Shown piece after piece: positions 7,879 through 17,500 of a stretch of DNA of 64,000 nucleotides. The position numbers were made by a program, and so were the translations under genes. The DNA is from Dechloromonas sp. H13 (GTDB lineage: Bacteria; Pseudomonadota; Gammaproteobacteria; Burkholderiales; Rhodocyclaceae). The notes under the pieces were generated by a model. That model saw only the letters and a list, made by a program, of their open reading frames with translations. It was not told where the DNA came from and did no database searches. Location: NCBI RefSeq assembly GCF_009469615.1, contig NZ_SSXX01000001.1:496001-560000 (forward strand). The letters run 5' to 3'. How positions within the stretch are numbered: the first letter of the stretch is position 1; every line of letters begins with the position of its first letter.

Positions 7879-9200
7879 GCCTCTATCTCGAGCACTTCGG
7901 CCTGCGCGAACCGCCCTTCCGCATCACGCCGCATACCGATTTCTTCTTCACCGGCGCCAACCGCGGCCCGACGCTCGAGGCGCTGATCTACGCCATCACC
8001 CAGGACGAGGGCATCGTCAAGGTTACCGGTGAGGTCGGCAGCGGCAAGACCATGCTCTGCCGGATGCTGCTCGAACGCCTGCCGGCCGACGTCGAATCGC
8101 TCTACCTGGCCAACCCGTCGCTGTCGCGCAGCGAAATCCTCGGCGCCATCGCCGACGAACTGGGCATCCCGGCCGACTGCAAGACCACGCACTCGATGAT
8201 CCGCACGCTGCAGGACGCCCTCGTCGAACGCTACGCCGCCGGCAAGCGGGTGGTCATCATGATCGACGAGGCGCACGCCATGCCGGCCGAGTCGCTGGAG
8301 GAAATCCGGCTGCTCTCCAACCTCGAATCGAAGGCGACCAAGCTGCTGCAGATCGCCCTCTTCGCCCAGCCCGAACTCGACGAGCGGCTCGCCGCCAATG
8401 ACATGCGCCAGTTGCGCGAACGCATCACCCAGCATTTCAACCTGGCGCCGCTCAAGGCCGGCGAGGTCGGCAACTACATCGATTTCCGCCTGCGCGCCGC
8501 CGGCTACCGCGGCCCCAACCCGTTCTCGGCGCGCGCCATCGAGATGATCGCCAGGATCTCCGAGGGGCTCTCGCGGCGCATCAACATCCTCGCCGACAAG
8601 GCCCTGCTCGCCGCCTACTCCGGCGGTTCGCACCAGGTCGACGCAGCCGAGGTGAAGATCGCCGAGCAGGATGCGCGCTTCGCCCCGATCCAGCAGAAGG
8701 CCGCTTCCGCCGTCACTCCCCTGCTCAAGCTGGCGCTCGCCGTGCTGGCGACGCTGGCCGTCGGCGCCCTCGCCTTCGCCCTGTGGCCGCGCCTGGCCGC
8801 CACCGCGACCCCGCCGCCAGCCCCCGCCGCCAGCGCCCCGAGCCCGCCGGCCGCCGACGCCGCGCCCCGCGGCGACCTGCTGCCGCTCACCGCCCAGCAC
8901 GCCGCCCAGTTCGACGCCTGGCTGCCGACGGCGGCAGGCGAGAACTACTTCATCCAGCTGACCTCGCGCAATGAAGCCCACGCCGCCGACATCGAAACCT
9001 TCTTGGCGCGCGCCGGCAAGACCGTCGACCCGGCAGGCCTGCGCGTCTACCGCAGCGGGCCGCCGGAAAACGTCCAGATCGGCGTCATCTTCGGCGACTA
9101 TCCGTCGCGCGCGGCGGCCTGGACGGCGATCCGTACCCTGCCCGAGGCGCTGCGCCGGATGCGTCCCTACCCGCGCCCGGTGAGCGCGCTCCTCTCATGA
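7875..9200 (+). CDS. mshM: ExeA/MshM-type AAA ATPase with SPOR-like C-terminus
   Basis: A 441-residue membrane ATPase of the GspA/ExeA/MshM family, which help secretins assemble through the cell wall. It starts [15 protein letters not shown], a family hallmark. Walker A is GEVGSGKT (52-59) and Walker B is VVIMIDEAHAM (about 129-139). A transmembrane helix near 280-300 is followed by a Pro/Ala-rich linker. The C-terminal 80 residues (ENYFIQLTSRNEAHAADIE onward) look like a SPOR peptidoglycan-binding domain, an inference from pattern. The ATG overlaps the regulator stop. Confidence 0.9.
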   Translation: MSLYLEHFGLREPPFRITPHTDFFFTGANRGPTLEALIYAITQDEGIVKVTGEVGSGKTMLCRMLLERLPADVESLYLANPSLSRSEILGAIADELGIPADCKTTHSMIRTLQDALVERYAAGKRVVIMIDEAHAMPAESLEEIRLLSNLESKATKLLQIALFAQPELDERLAANDMRQLRERITQHFNLAPLKAGEVGNYIDFRLRAAGYRGPNPFSARAIEMIARISEGLSRRINILADKALLAAYSGGSHQVDAAEVKIAEQDARFAPIQQKAASAVTPLLKLALAVLATLAVGALAFALWPRLAATATPPPAPAASAPSPPAADAAPRGDLLPLTAQHAAQFDAWLPTAAGENYFIQLTSRNEAHAADIETFLARAGKTVDPAGLRVYRSGPPENVQIGVIFGDYPSRAAAWTAIRTLPEALRRMRPYPRPVSALLS

Positions 9201-9232
9201 CAACGGCACCGACCATGCGGTCGCCACATAGG

Positions 9233-9252
9233 ACAAGCGCTTGTGCTAGCAT
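9233..9252 (+). promoter_or_regulatory. 12-bp palindrome and extended -10 box before the secretin gene
   Basis: The only sizeable gap inside the pilus cluster (9201-9302) contains the perfect palindrome ACAAGCGCTTGT (9233-9244), followed directly by TGCTAGCAT (9244-9252), an extended -10-like element. The palindrome would sit in the spacer of that promoter. This suggests an internal, regulated promoter for the secretin and downstream genes. Confidence 0.4.
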
Positions 9253-9302
9253 GCCCGCAGCCAGACAAATTGCGTCAACCCGATGAACGAAGGCATTTTC
9301 GG

Positions 9303-11147
9303 ATGAAATACGGTCTCTCCAGTGCAACCCTGCTGTCGCTGCTGCTTGCCGCCTGCCAGGCACCGACGCCGCAGCAGCCGCTCGCCGGGCATCTCAGCAC
9401 CGAGACCACCCTACCGCAGGCGCGCGGGGAAATCCCGGCACCGGTGCAGCAGACCCTGGCCCTGCCCAAGCCGCGCGCGACGCCCAAGGCCGAGACCTAC
9501 AGCGTCGTGGTCAACAACGTCCATGTCGGCGACCTCCTGTTCGCGCTGGCCCGCGACGCCAAGGTCAATGTCGACATCCATCCCGGCATCACCGGCACCG
9601 TTTCCCTGAACGCCATCAACCAGACCCTGCCGCAACTGCTGACGCGCATCGCCAAGCAGGTCGACATGCGCTTCGAGCTGGACGGCCCGAACCTCGTCGT
9701 CATGCCGGATTCGCCCTTCCTCAAGCATTACAAGGTCGATTACGTGAATATGGCGCGCAACGTGACCGAAACCATCTCGACCAGCACCCAGATCAACACC
9801 AATCCCGGCGGCAGCGGCAGCAGTACCGGCGGCAGCGGTGGCGGGGGCGGCACCGGCTCGGTGGGCGGCGGCGCCGGCAACGTGTCGAATACCCGGATCG
9901 AGAACAAGTCCAACAACCAGTTCTGGGAGTCGCTGGAAAGGAACATCAAGGACATCCTGCGCGAAACCGACAAGATTCTGCCGGAAGGTTCGAGCGAAAC
10001 CATCGTCGAGCAGGCCAATACCCAGTCCGCCTCCGGCGCCGCGGCACTGCCGCCGGGCACCGGCCCGCGGGCCGCGCAGGCGATTGCCAACGCCCTGCAG
10101 ACCAACGCGCTGGGGTCGTCCAGCCAGGCCACCGGCAACTCGGTCGTCCGTCGCAACACCTTCCGCGAAGCCGCGTCGGTCATCATCAACCCGGAAAGCG
10201 GCGTCGTCACCGTACGCGCCACGGCGCGCCAGCATGAAAAGATCCAGGAGTTCATTGACCGCGTGATCGCGTCGTCGCGGCGCCAGGTGCTGATCGAGGC
10301 CACCATCGTCGAAGTCCAGCTCGGCGACGGCTACCAGCAGGGTATCCAGTGGGACCGCCTGCGCAAGGACGGCTCGACGAAGTTCTCGATCTCGCCGGCT
10401 TCCGTCAACACCAATGTCGGCACCGCCGTCTCGCCCTTCACCATCTCCTTCAGCCAACTGGGCAACGCCTTCGACATCGCCGGCGTGGTCGACCTGCTGC
10501 AGAGCTACGGCACCGCCAAGGTGCTCTCCAGCCCGCGCCTGTCGGTGATGAACAACCAGACCGCCCTGTTGAAGGTGGTCGAGAACTTCGTCTACTTCAA
10601 CGTCAAGGCGGATACCACCTCGACGGCCAACGTCGGCACCACGGTGGCTGTCACCACGACGCCGCAATCGGTTTCGGTCGGCCTCGTCATGACGGTGACG
10701 GCGCAGGTCAGCGATGGCGAGGCGGTGATCCTCAATGTCCGGCCGACGATCTCGAGCATCTCCGAGCTCAAGGAAGATCCCAACCCGAGCATTCCAGCCG
10801 GCGTCAAGAACTACGTGCCGCAGATCCGCACCCGGGAAATCGAATCGGTCATGCGCGTCAACAGCGGCGAAGTCGCCGTTCTCGGCGGCCTCATGGAAGA
10901 CGGCGTGAACTGGAAGACCGGCCGCGTTCCGCTGGTCGGCCAGTTGCCGCTGATCGGCGAACTGTTCACCACCCGCAACAACGCGGCGAACAAGTCGGAG
11001 CTGGTGATTTTCCTGCGCCCGGTGATCATCAAGGACGCCAGCCTGAATGGCGATTACGCGAGCTTCCGTTCGCAGCTCCCCGGCGAGAACTTCTTCGCCC
11101 AGCCGCCGGAAGCGCAACCGTTCAACGTCACGCCTTCCAGCCGTTGA
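9303..11147 (+). CDS. mshL: MSHA-type secretin lipoprotein
   Basis: A 614-residue outer-membrane secretin (PilQ/GspD/MshL superfamily) that forms the pilus exit channel. The lipoprotein signal has lipobox LLAAC with Cys18. N-terminal STN and N-domain sequence is followed by a Gly/Ser-rich linker (about 164-195). The conserved secretin core runs from about 315, with EATIVEVQLGDGYQQGIQW, VLSSPRLSVMNNQ and the late GLMED...VPLVGQLPLIGELF block. The start is ATG 9303; the upstream in-frame extension lacks a signal peptide. Confidence 0.93.
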   Translation: MKYGLSSATLLSLLLAACQAPTPQQPLAGHLSTETTLPQARGEIPAPVQQTLALPKPRATPKAETYSVVVNNVHVGDLLFALARDAKVNVDIHPGITGTVSLNAINQTLPQLLTRIAKQVDMRFELDGPNLVVMPDSPFLKHYKVDYVNMARNVTETISTSTQINTNPGGSGSSTGGSGGGGGTGSVGGGAGNVSNTRIENKSNNQFWESLERNIKDILRETDKILPEGSSETIVEQANTQSASGAAALPPGTGPRAAQAIANALQTNALGSSSQATGNSVVRRNTFREAASVIINPESGVVTVRATARQHEKIQEFIDRVIASSRRQVLIEATIVEVQLGDGYQQGIQWDRLRKDGSTKFSISPASVNTNVGTAVSPFTISFSQLGNAFDIAGVVDLLQSYGTAKVLSSPRLSVMNNQTALLKVVENFVYFNVKADTTSTANVGTTVAVTTTPQSVSVGLVMTVTAQVSDGEAVILNVRPTISSISELKEDPNPSIPAGVKNYVPQIRTREIESVMRVNSGEVAVLGGLMEDGVNWKTGRVPLVGQLPLIGELFTTRNNAANKSELVIFLRPVIIKDASLNGDYASFRSQLPGENFFAQPPEAQPFNVTPSSR

Positions 11148-11156
11148 GAGGCCACG

Positions 11157-12440
11157 ATGAGCCTGTTGATGGATGCCCTGAAACGGGCCGAAACAAGCAA
11201 GCGGGAAGCGGCGAGGGCAGCCGCCGGACATGAGGTGCCGACGCAGCCGGCGACGGGAACACTGAGCCTGGAGCCGCTCGCGCCGGGCGGCGGCGACACC
11301 AGGCCGCTGCCCGATCTCGCCGCGCATATCGACGCGCTCGATGCCGACCTGGCGGCCGCCGCACCGCCCCCGGCGCCGCCGCGGACCACCCCGCCGCCTT
11401 CACCCCCGCCGCAACCGGGTTTCTCGATTCCGCCGGCGGCGGCCCCGCAACCGGCTGCCGAGGCGATCAATCAGGCAGCCGCACGCAACGCCTTCGCGGC
11501 CAAACGCCAGGACACCCCCCCGTCGCGACGCCCGATGTGGATCGCGCTCGGCACCCTCGGCGTGGTGCTGGCCGGGATCGGCGCCTACGTCTGGTACCAG
11601 ATGCAGGCGATGAGCGGCAGTTCGCTGGCCCCGACGGCGCGCAGTGCGGCGCCGCTCGCCCAGCGCCCGTCGCCGCCCCCCGCACCGCCTGCGCTGCCGC
11701 TGGCACCACCAGTCGCGCCGGCCAATTTGCCCCCCTTGGAGCCGTTGACCGCAGCAGCCCCGCCGGAGGCACCCCGCTCCGCCCGCATGCCGCGACCGGA
11801 GACGGCGCGCAGCCCGGGGGCGGACGAGGCCCCGGGGAGTCGGGCGCCGATCCGCTTCGCACGCACGCGCCCCGAGCCGGACACCAACGTACAGGCCGGC
11901 TACGCCAGGCTGCAGGGCAATCAACTCGACGCGGCGCGCCACGACTACGAGCAGGCGCTGCGCAACGATCCCAACAATGTCGACGCCCTTCTGGCGCTGG
12001 CCGCCATCGCCCAGCGCCAGGGACGCGCCGGCGATGCCGACCGTTACCGCCAGCGGGCGCTGGAAGCCGATCCGAGCAACCCGGCGGCCCAGGCGGCAGC
12101 TCTCGGCAACGGCGCCAGCGGCGATCCGCAGGGGAGCGAAAGCCGGCTCAAGACCCTGCTCGCCGCGCAACCGGAATCGGGGCCGCTGAATTTTGCGTTG
12201 GGCAACCTCTACGCGCGCCAGGGCCGCTGGCCGGAGGCCCAGCAGGTCTATTTCAACGCCGTCGCCGCCGACGCCGACAATCCGGACTACCTGTTCAACC
12301 TGGCGGTCAGCCTCGACCATCTGCGCCAGCCGAAGCTGGCGGCCCAGCACTACCGCCTGGCGCTGGAAGCCGCCGAGCGGCGTCCCGCCGCCTTCGACCG
12401 CGAACGTGCCCGGCTCCGCCTGGGCGAACTGCAGCCGTGA
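11157..12440 (+). CDS. mshN: TPR-repeat inner-membrane protein (MshN-like)
   Basis: A 427-residue protein beginning MSLLMDALKRAETSKREAAR, the cytoplasmic motif shared by MshN/GspB-like proteins. A long Pro/Ala-rich segment follows, then one transmembrane helix (127-148). A second Pro-rich linker leads to C-terminal tetratricopeptide repeats from about residue 240 (AGYARLQGNQLDAARHDYEQ; LLALAAIAQRQGRAGDADRY; NLYARQGRWPEAQQVYFNA). It probably acts as a periplasmic scaffold between the inner-membrane platform and the secretin. It lies 9 bases after the secretin stop. Confidence 0.85.
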   Translation: MSLLMDALKRAETSKREAARAAAGHEVPTQPATGTLSLEPLAPGGGDTRPLPDLAAHIDALDADLAAAAPPPAPPRTTPPPSPPPQPGFSIPPAAAPQPAAEAINQAAARNAFAAKRQDTPPSRRPMWIALGTLGVVLAGIGAYVWYQMQAMSGSSLAPTARSAAPLAQRPSPPPAPPALPLAPPVAPANLPPLEPLTAAAPPEAPRSARMPRPETARSPGADEAPGSRAPIRFARTRPEPDTNVQAGYARLQGNQLDAARHDYEQALRNDPNNVDALLALAAIAQRQGRAGDADRYRQRALEADPSNPAAQAAALGNGASGDPQGSESRLKTLLAAQPESGPLNFALGNLYARQGRWPEAQQVYFNAVAADADNPDYLFNLAVSLDHLRQPKLAAQHYRLALEAAERRPAAFDRERARLRLGELQP

Positions 12441-12454
12441 CCGGCAGCCGACCC

Positions 12455-14161
12455 ATGAACAGCCCCGCCCCGCCGCGCCGCCCGCTAGGCCAGATCCTCA
12501 TTTCCAAGGGCATCCTCTCAGAGGATCAGCTGCGCATCGCGCTGCTCGAGCAGATGAAGGCCAACCAGCCGATCGGCAAGCTGCTGGTGTCGCTCGGCTT
12601 CGTCTCGGAAACGACGCTGCGCGAAGCGCTGTCGGAAAGCCTGGGGCGGCAGAGCATCGACCTCTCGAACGCCATCGTCGACCCGCAGGCCCTGAAACTG
12701 GTGCCGCGTGACGTCGCCAAGCGCCACCACCTGCTACCGCTCGATTACGACGACACGAACCACCGGCTGACGGTGGCCATCGCCGACATCAACAACATCG
12801 TCGGCCTCGACCGGGTGCGCGCCCTGCTCGCCGAAAACGTCGAGATCGAGTCGCTGCTCGCCGGTGAATCCGAGATCGACCGCGCCATCGACCAGTATTA
12901 CGGCTACGAGCTGTCGATCGACGGCATCCTGCAGGAGATCGAAACCGGCGAGATCGACTGGAAGAGCCTGTCGGCGACCGACGACGAATACAGCCAGCCG
13001 GTCGTCCGCCTGATCGATTCGATCCTCACCGACGCCGTCAAGCGCGAGGTGTCGGACATCCACTTCGAGCCGGAGGCCAACTTCCTGCGCATCCGCTATC
13101 GCATCGACGGCATGCTGCGCCAGATCCGCGCCCTGCACAAATCCTACTGGCCGGCGATGACGGTGCGCATCAAGGTGCTCTCCGGCATGAACATCGCCGA
13201 AATGCGCGCCCCGCAGGACGGCCGCATCGGCCTCACGGTATCCGGCCGCCAGGTCGATTTCCGCGTCGCCTGCCAGCCGACCATCCACGGCGAAAACATC
13301 GTCCTGCGCATTCTCGACCGCCAGAAGGGCATCGTGCCGCTCGAGGGCCTCGGCCTCGCCGAAGAGCACCTGCAGCACCTCAAGCTGATGATCGCCCGGC
13401 CGGAAGGCATCATCCTGGTCACCGGCCCGACCGGCAGCGGCAAGACGACGACGCTGTATTCGGTGCTCAACCACATCAACTCCGAGGGCATCCACATCAT
13501 GACCCTCGAAGACCCGGTCGAATACCCGATGGCGCTGGTCCGCCAGACCTCGGTCGCCGAAACCTCCAAGCTCGATTTCGCCAATGGCATCCGCTCGATG
13601 ATGCGCCAGGATCCGGACGTCATCCTGGTCGGCGAGATCCGCGATGCCGAAACCGCCGAAATGGCCTTCCGCGCGGCGATGACCGGCCACCAGGTGTATT
13701 CGACGCTACACACCAACTCGTCGATCGGCACCATCCCGCGCCTGCTCGACATCGGCATCCTGCCCGACATCATGGCCGGCAATATCATCGGCATCGTCGC
13801 CCAGCGCCTGATCCGCCGTCTCTGCGACCACTGCAAGTCGCCCTACCATGCCGAAACGCACGAGATGCAGCTGGTCGGGACCCCGGCCGACGGCTCCCGC
13901 CCGGTGCTCTACCGCGCCTCGGGCTGCGAACGCTGCGATTTCCAGGGCTATCGCGGGCGCATCGCGATCATGGAACTGCTGCGCATCGACAGCGGCATCG
14001 ACGAGCTGATCGCCCGCCGCGCCACTACCCACGAGATCCGGGCCAGGGCCAAGGAGCAGGGTTTCATCACGCTGGCCGACGACGGCCTGCGCCGGGTACT
14101 CAACGGGACCACCTCGCTCGAAGAGCTCGGGCGCGTCGTCGACCTGACCGACCGGATGTAG
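12455..14161 (+). CDS. mshE: Type IV pilus assembly ATPase (GspE/MshE/PilB family)
   Basis: A 568-residue extension ATPase that powers pilin polymerisation at the inner membrane. The N-terminal MshEN/GspE_N domain begins LGQILISKGILSEDQLRIAL; such domains in MshE bind cyclic di-GMP. Walker A is GPTGSGKT, with an Asp box EDPVEYP, Walker B DPDVILVGEIRD and His box STLHTNSS. A CxxC...CxxC zinc motif (LCDHC; CERC) is present. ATG 12455 is chosen. GTG 12437, overlapping the previous TGA, is an alternative adding six residues. Confidence 0.94.
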   Translation: MNSPAPPRRPLGQILISKGILSEDQLRIALLEQMKANQPIGKLLVSLGFVSETTLREALSESLGRQSIDLSNAIVDPQALKLVPRDVAKRHHLLPLDYDDTNHRLTVAIADINNIVGLDRVRALLAENVEIESLLAGESEIDRAIDQYYGYELSIDGILQEIETGEIDWKSLSATDDEYSQPVVRLIDSILTDAVKREVSDIHFEPEANFLRIRYRIDGMLRQIRALHKSYWPAMTVRIKVLSGMNIAEMRAPQDGRIGLTVSGRQVDFRVACQPTIHGENIVLRILDRQKGIVPLEGLGLAEEHLQHLKLMIARPEGIILVTGPTGSGKTTTLYSVLNHINSEGIHIMTLEDPVEYPMALVRQTSVAETSKLDFANGIRSMMRQDPDVILVGEIRDAETAEMAFRAAMTGHQVYSTLHTNSSIGTIPRLLDIGILPDIMAGNIIGIVAQRLIRRLCDHCKSPYHAETHEMQLVGTPADGSRPVLYRASGCERCDFQGYRGRIAIMELLRIDSGIDELIARRATTHEIRARAKEQGFITLADDGLRRVLNGTTSLEELGRVVDLTDRM

Positions 14162-14163
14162 CC

Positions 14164-15363
14164 ATGCTCTTCGACTACAAGGCCGTCAGCGCCGAAGGGC
14201 GCATGGTTTTCGGGCGTATCGACGCGATCAACATCGTCGACCTTGAAATGCGCCTCAAGCGCATGGAGCTCGACCTGGTCACCGGCAAGGCGATCGACCA
14301 GCACAAGCTGTTCGGCAGCCGCAAGGTGCCGCGCCGCGAGCTGATCAACTTCTGCTTCCACCTGGACCAGCTGGCGCGCGCGGGTGTCCCCATCCTCGAA
14401 GGACTGGGCGACCTGCGCGACTCAATCGAGAACCCGCGCTTCCGCGAAGTCATCGCCGGCCTGATCGAAGGGATCGAAGGTGGCCAGACGCTTTCGCTGG
14501 CGATGGCCGACCACCCGACGGTTTTCAGCCAGGTCTTCGTCAGCCTGATCCGCGCCGGCGAGGCCACCGGCCAGTTGCCCGAGGTGCTGCACAGCCTCAA
14601 CGAATCCCTGAAATGGGAAGACGAGCTGGCGTCGCACACCAGGAAGCTGCTGATGTACCCGGCCTTCGTCGGCTCGATCGTCCTCAGCGCCACCTTCTTC
14701 CTGATGATCTACATGGTGCCGCAGCTCAAGCTGTTCGTCAGGAACATGGGCCAGGCCCTGCCGCCGCACACGCAGCTGCTGTTCTTCATCTCCGACCTGC
14801 TGGTCGGTTACTGGTGGCTGTTCCTGCTCCTGCCGATCGTCGCCCTCGTCGCCGCCCAGCTGGTCCTGCGCAGCAACCCGCTGGCCCGCCTGCGCCTGGA
14901 CGCCGTCAAGCTGAAGCTGCCGGTGGTCGGGCCGATCCTCCAGAAGATCATCCTGTCGCGCTTCGCCAATACCTTCGCCATGCTCTACGCCGCCGGCATC
15001 CCGATCCTCGAGTCGATCCGCACGACCCAGGACATCGTCGGCAACCTGATGGTGCGTAAGGCGCTGGTCCGCGTCGAGCAGTCGATCCGCGAAGGCCAGA
15101 ACGTCGCCGGCGCCTTCCACGACGCCGGCCTCTTTCCGCCGCTCGTCGTGCGCATGCTGCGCGTCGGCGAAAACACCGGCGGCCTCGACAAGGCGCTGCT
15201 CAACGTCAGTTACTTCTACAACCGCGACGTCAAGGAATCGGTCGAGAAGGCGCAGACGCTGATCGAACCGATGCTGACCGTCTTCATGGGCGCCCTGCTG
15301 GGCTGGATCATGCTCTCGGTCATCGGACCGATCTACGACGTGATCGGCAAGATCAAGACATGA
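14164..15363 (+). CDS. mshG: Type IV pilus inner-membrane platform protein (GspF/PilC/MshG family)
   Basis: A 399-residue GspF-family protein with two repeated cytoplasmic helical domains and three transmembrane helices. It contains the family motifs FCFHLDQLARAGVPILEGL and FANTFAMLYAAGIPILESI and ends in a hydrophobic helix (VFMGALLGWIMLSVIGPIY). It couples the MshE ATPase to the growing pilus. It starts 3 bases after the mshE stop, and its stop overlaps the next ATG. Confidence 0.94.
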   Translation: MLFDYKAVSAEGRMVFGRIDAINIVDLEMRLKRMELDLVTGKAIDQHKLFGSRKVPRRELINFCFHLDQLARAGVPILEGLGDLRDSIENPRFREVIAGLIEGIEGGQTLSLAMADHPTVFSQVFVSLIRAGEATGQLPEVLHSLNESLKWEDELASHTRKLLMYPAFVGSIVLSATFFLMIYMVPQLKLFVRNMGQALPPHTQLLFFISDLLVGYWWLFLLLPIVALVAAQLVLRSNPLARLRLDAVKLKLPVVGPILQKIILSRFANTFAMLYAAGIPILESIRTTQDIVGNLMVRKALVRVEQSIREGQNVAGAFHDAGLFPPLVVRMLRVGENTGGLDKALLNVSYFYNRDVKESVEKAQTLIEPMLTVFMGALLGWIMLSVIGPIYDVIGKIKT

Positions 15364-16901
15364 TTTCGCGCCGCCTCCTCTACCTCGACACGCAGCGCCT
15401 GACCGCCTATGCCTGGCAGCAGGGCAAGCTGCAGCCGGAAGGCGTGTTCGAGATGCGGCCGGAGGAATATCCGCGCTTCACCGATTACCTGCGCGCCCAT
15501 CCCAAGAGCCACTTCCAGATGCTGGCCAACGTCGCCGAGGAAGGGCACGAACTGGAGACCATCCCGTTCCTGCAGGGGGCCGACCGCAGGGCGCTGATCA
15601 CCCGCCGGCTGGGCCAGCATTTTCTCGGCTCGCCGCTGGCGATGGCGACCTCGCTGGGCTACGAAAAGGACAAGCGCAAGAACGAGAAGCTGCTGCTCTC
15701 GGCGCTCACCAACCCGGCGCACTTCGATCCCTGGATCAAGGCCCTGCAGGAAGCCGACGCCCCCCTGGCCGGCATCTACACTGTGGCTCAGATGGGCGGC
15801 CCGCTGCTGAAAAAGCTGGGCAAGGCCGGGGGCCGCGCCCTGCTGCTCACCTACCAGGATCACTCGATCCGCGAAAGCTACCTGGTCGATGGCCAGCCCC
15901 TGTTCTCGCGCATGGCCCCGCTGTTCGACAGCAGCATCGCCGGCATCGCCTCGCGCTTTGCCGCCGAAGCGACCAAGTTGCACCAATACCTGGTCGCCCA
16001 GCGCCATTTCCGGCGCAGCGAGCCGATCCCCGTCTATGTCCTGGCGCATCCGCAGGCCGTCGCCGCTGTTCGCCAGGCTTGCGTCGACACCAACAGCCTG
16101 CGTTTCGAGATCATCGACAGTCACCAGGCGGCCCGTCGTCTCGCCCTCAAGACTGTCCCCGGCGACAGCGGCAGCGAACTGCTGTTCCTGCACCTGCTGG
16201 CTACCACGCCGCCGAGCCAGCAGTTCGCCGCCGAGGCCTTCCGCCACGACTACCGCATCTCGCAGCTGCGTTACGGGCTGATCGGCCTCGCCATCGTCGC
16301 CCTGCTCGGCGGCGCCCTGTTCACCGCCAAGCAGCTCTACGACGCCTACAGCCTGTACCAGGAAACGCAGGCGCTGGCCGCCAGCGAGGCCGAACTCAGC
16401 TGGCGCTACCGTGAAATCGCGGCGACCTTTCCGCAACTCGGGATCGACAACGACACCCTGCGCCGCGTCACCGACCGCCAGGCCGAACTGCTCCGGCAAC
16501 AGCGCTCGCCGGACAACGCCTACCGCCTGATCGGCCGCGCCATGAGCGAGATGCCCAACGTGCATCTCGAGGCGCTCGAATGGCGGCTTGGCGACAACAC
16601 CGCCGCGGCCGGGCCGGCCGCCAGCCGCGACACGCTGGCCGACCTGCTGAAGGGCAGGAACGAGGTGATCACGCTGCGCGGCGCCATCCGCCTCGGTGCA
16701 ACCAGCACCGCCCGCCAGACACTGGCCACCTTCGAGCATTTCACCGACCTGCTGCGGGTCGACCGCGACAGCGAGGTCAGCGTCCTGCAGCAACCGTTCG
16801 AGATCGAGTCGGGACGCGCCCTGCGCGGCGGCGACGTCGACAGCGACAGCGCGCAGCCGCGGCAGTTCGCGATCCAGATCACACGGAAGCCGGGGCCATG
16901 A
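15360..16901 (+). CDS. PilM-PilN-like fusion protein (GspL-like pilus platform subunit)
   Basis: A 513-residue protein. The first 300 residues are cytoplasmic and resemble a divergent actin-like PilM/MshI fold (MISRRLLYLDTQRLTAYAW; LLTYQDHSIRESYLVDG). A single transmembrane helix follows (YGLIGLAIVALLGGALFTA, about 302-322), then a periplasmic coiled-coil and ferredoxin-like part as in PilN. MSHA and PilMN systems normally encode these as two proteins; the arrangement here recalls GspL of type II secretion. It begins inside the mshG stop (ATGA) and overlaps the next gene by 4 bases. Confidence 0.72.
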   Translation: MISRRLLYLDTQRLTAYAWQQGKLQPEGVFEMRPEEYPRFTDYLRAHPKSHFQMLANVAEEGHELETIPFLQGADRRALITRRLGQHFLGSPLAMATSLGYEKDKRKNEKLLLSALTNPAHFDPWIKALQEADAPLAGIYTVAQMGGPLLKKLGKAGGRALLLTYQDHSIRESYLVDGQPLFSRMAPLFDSSIAGIASRFAAEATKLHQYLVAQRHFRRSEPIPVYVLAHPQAVAAVRQACVDTNSLRFEIIDSHQAARRLALKTVPGDSGSELLFLHLLATTPPSQQFAAEAFRHDYRISQLRYGLIGLAIVALLGGALFTAKQLYDAYSLYQETQALAASEAELSWRYREIAATFPQLGIDNDTLRRVTDRQAELLRQQRSPDNAYRLIGRAMSEMPNVHLEALEWRLGDNTAAAGPAASRDTLADLLKGRNEVITLRGAIRLGATSTARQTLATFEHFTDLLRVDRDSEVSVLQQPFEIESGRALRGGDVDSDSAQPRQFAIQITRKPGP

Positions 16902-17500
16902 AACTCGAACGCCGCGACATCGCCAAATTGCAGTGGTACGCGCTGCTGGCCGTCGTCGCCATCGCCGTCGCGGTCGCCGCCGGCCTCTGGAGCAGCGCCG
17001 GCGCCGCGAAGGCACGGGTCGGACGCGACGCCGCCGCCGCCAGCAAGACGCAGATCGAGCAGCGTCTCGGCCAGGTGCGCACCGAGGAGCAGGAAATCAA
17101 GATGCGCACCGAGCAGTTCCAGCAAATGGAACAGGCCGGCATCACCGGCGCGGAGAAGCGCCTGGACTGGACGGAGCTGTTGCGCGACCTGCAACGCCAG
17201 CTGCGCCTGCCCGGCATGACCTACGAATTCGGGCCGCAACTCCAGCTCGAGACCAGCCCGGCTGCCGGCTATGCCTTTCACAGCAGCCAGCTGAAAATCC
17301 AGCTGCGCCTGCTGCACGAGGAAGACCTGCTCAACTTCATCGCCCGCCTGCAGCGCGAAGCCAAGGCCATGGTCCTCGTGCGCCATTGCAAGCTGTCGCG
17401 TCTGCCCCCCGGCAACCCGGGCGACGGCGCCCAGCTGCTGGCCGAATGCACCATGGAATGGGTCACCCTGCGGCGGGCCAGCGGAGCGAAACAGCCATGA
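16898..17500 (+). CDS. PilO/MshJ-like pilus assembly protein
   Basis: A 200-residue bitopic protein with a short cytoplasmic start (MKLERRDIAKLQWYA), one transmembrane helix (about 13-32) and a periplasmic coiled coil rich in Glu/Gln/Arg (about 45-95). It ends in a small alpha/beta domain. Size, topology and position directly after the PilM-PilN-like gene match MshJ/PilO, which dimerises with PilN. Sequence conservation is low, so the call rests mainly on architecture and context. Confidence 0.7.
   Translation: MKLERRDIAKLQWYALLAVVAIAVAVAAGLWSSAGAAKARVGRDAAAASKTQIEQRLGQVRTEEQEIKMRTEQFQQMEQAGITGAEKRLDWTELLRDLQRQLRLPGMTYEFGPQLQLETSPAAGYAFHSSQLKIQLRLLHEEDLLNFIARLQREAKAMVLVRHCKLSRLPPGNPGDGAQLLAECTMEWVTLRRASGAKQP

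Noticed and set aside
9411..11327. A 638-codon minus-strand frame opposite the secretin gene
   Set aside because: Arg/Gly/Asp-rich translation with no domain; the secretin with lipobox and conserved core occupies the other strand.
11537..12454. Upstream extension of the mshE frame through the MshN-like gene
   Set aside because: The extension is a low-complexity shadow of the TPR protein; the GspE N-terminal domain begins just after 12455.
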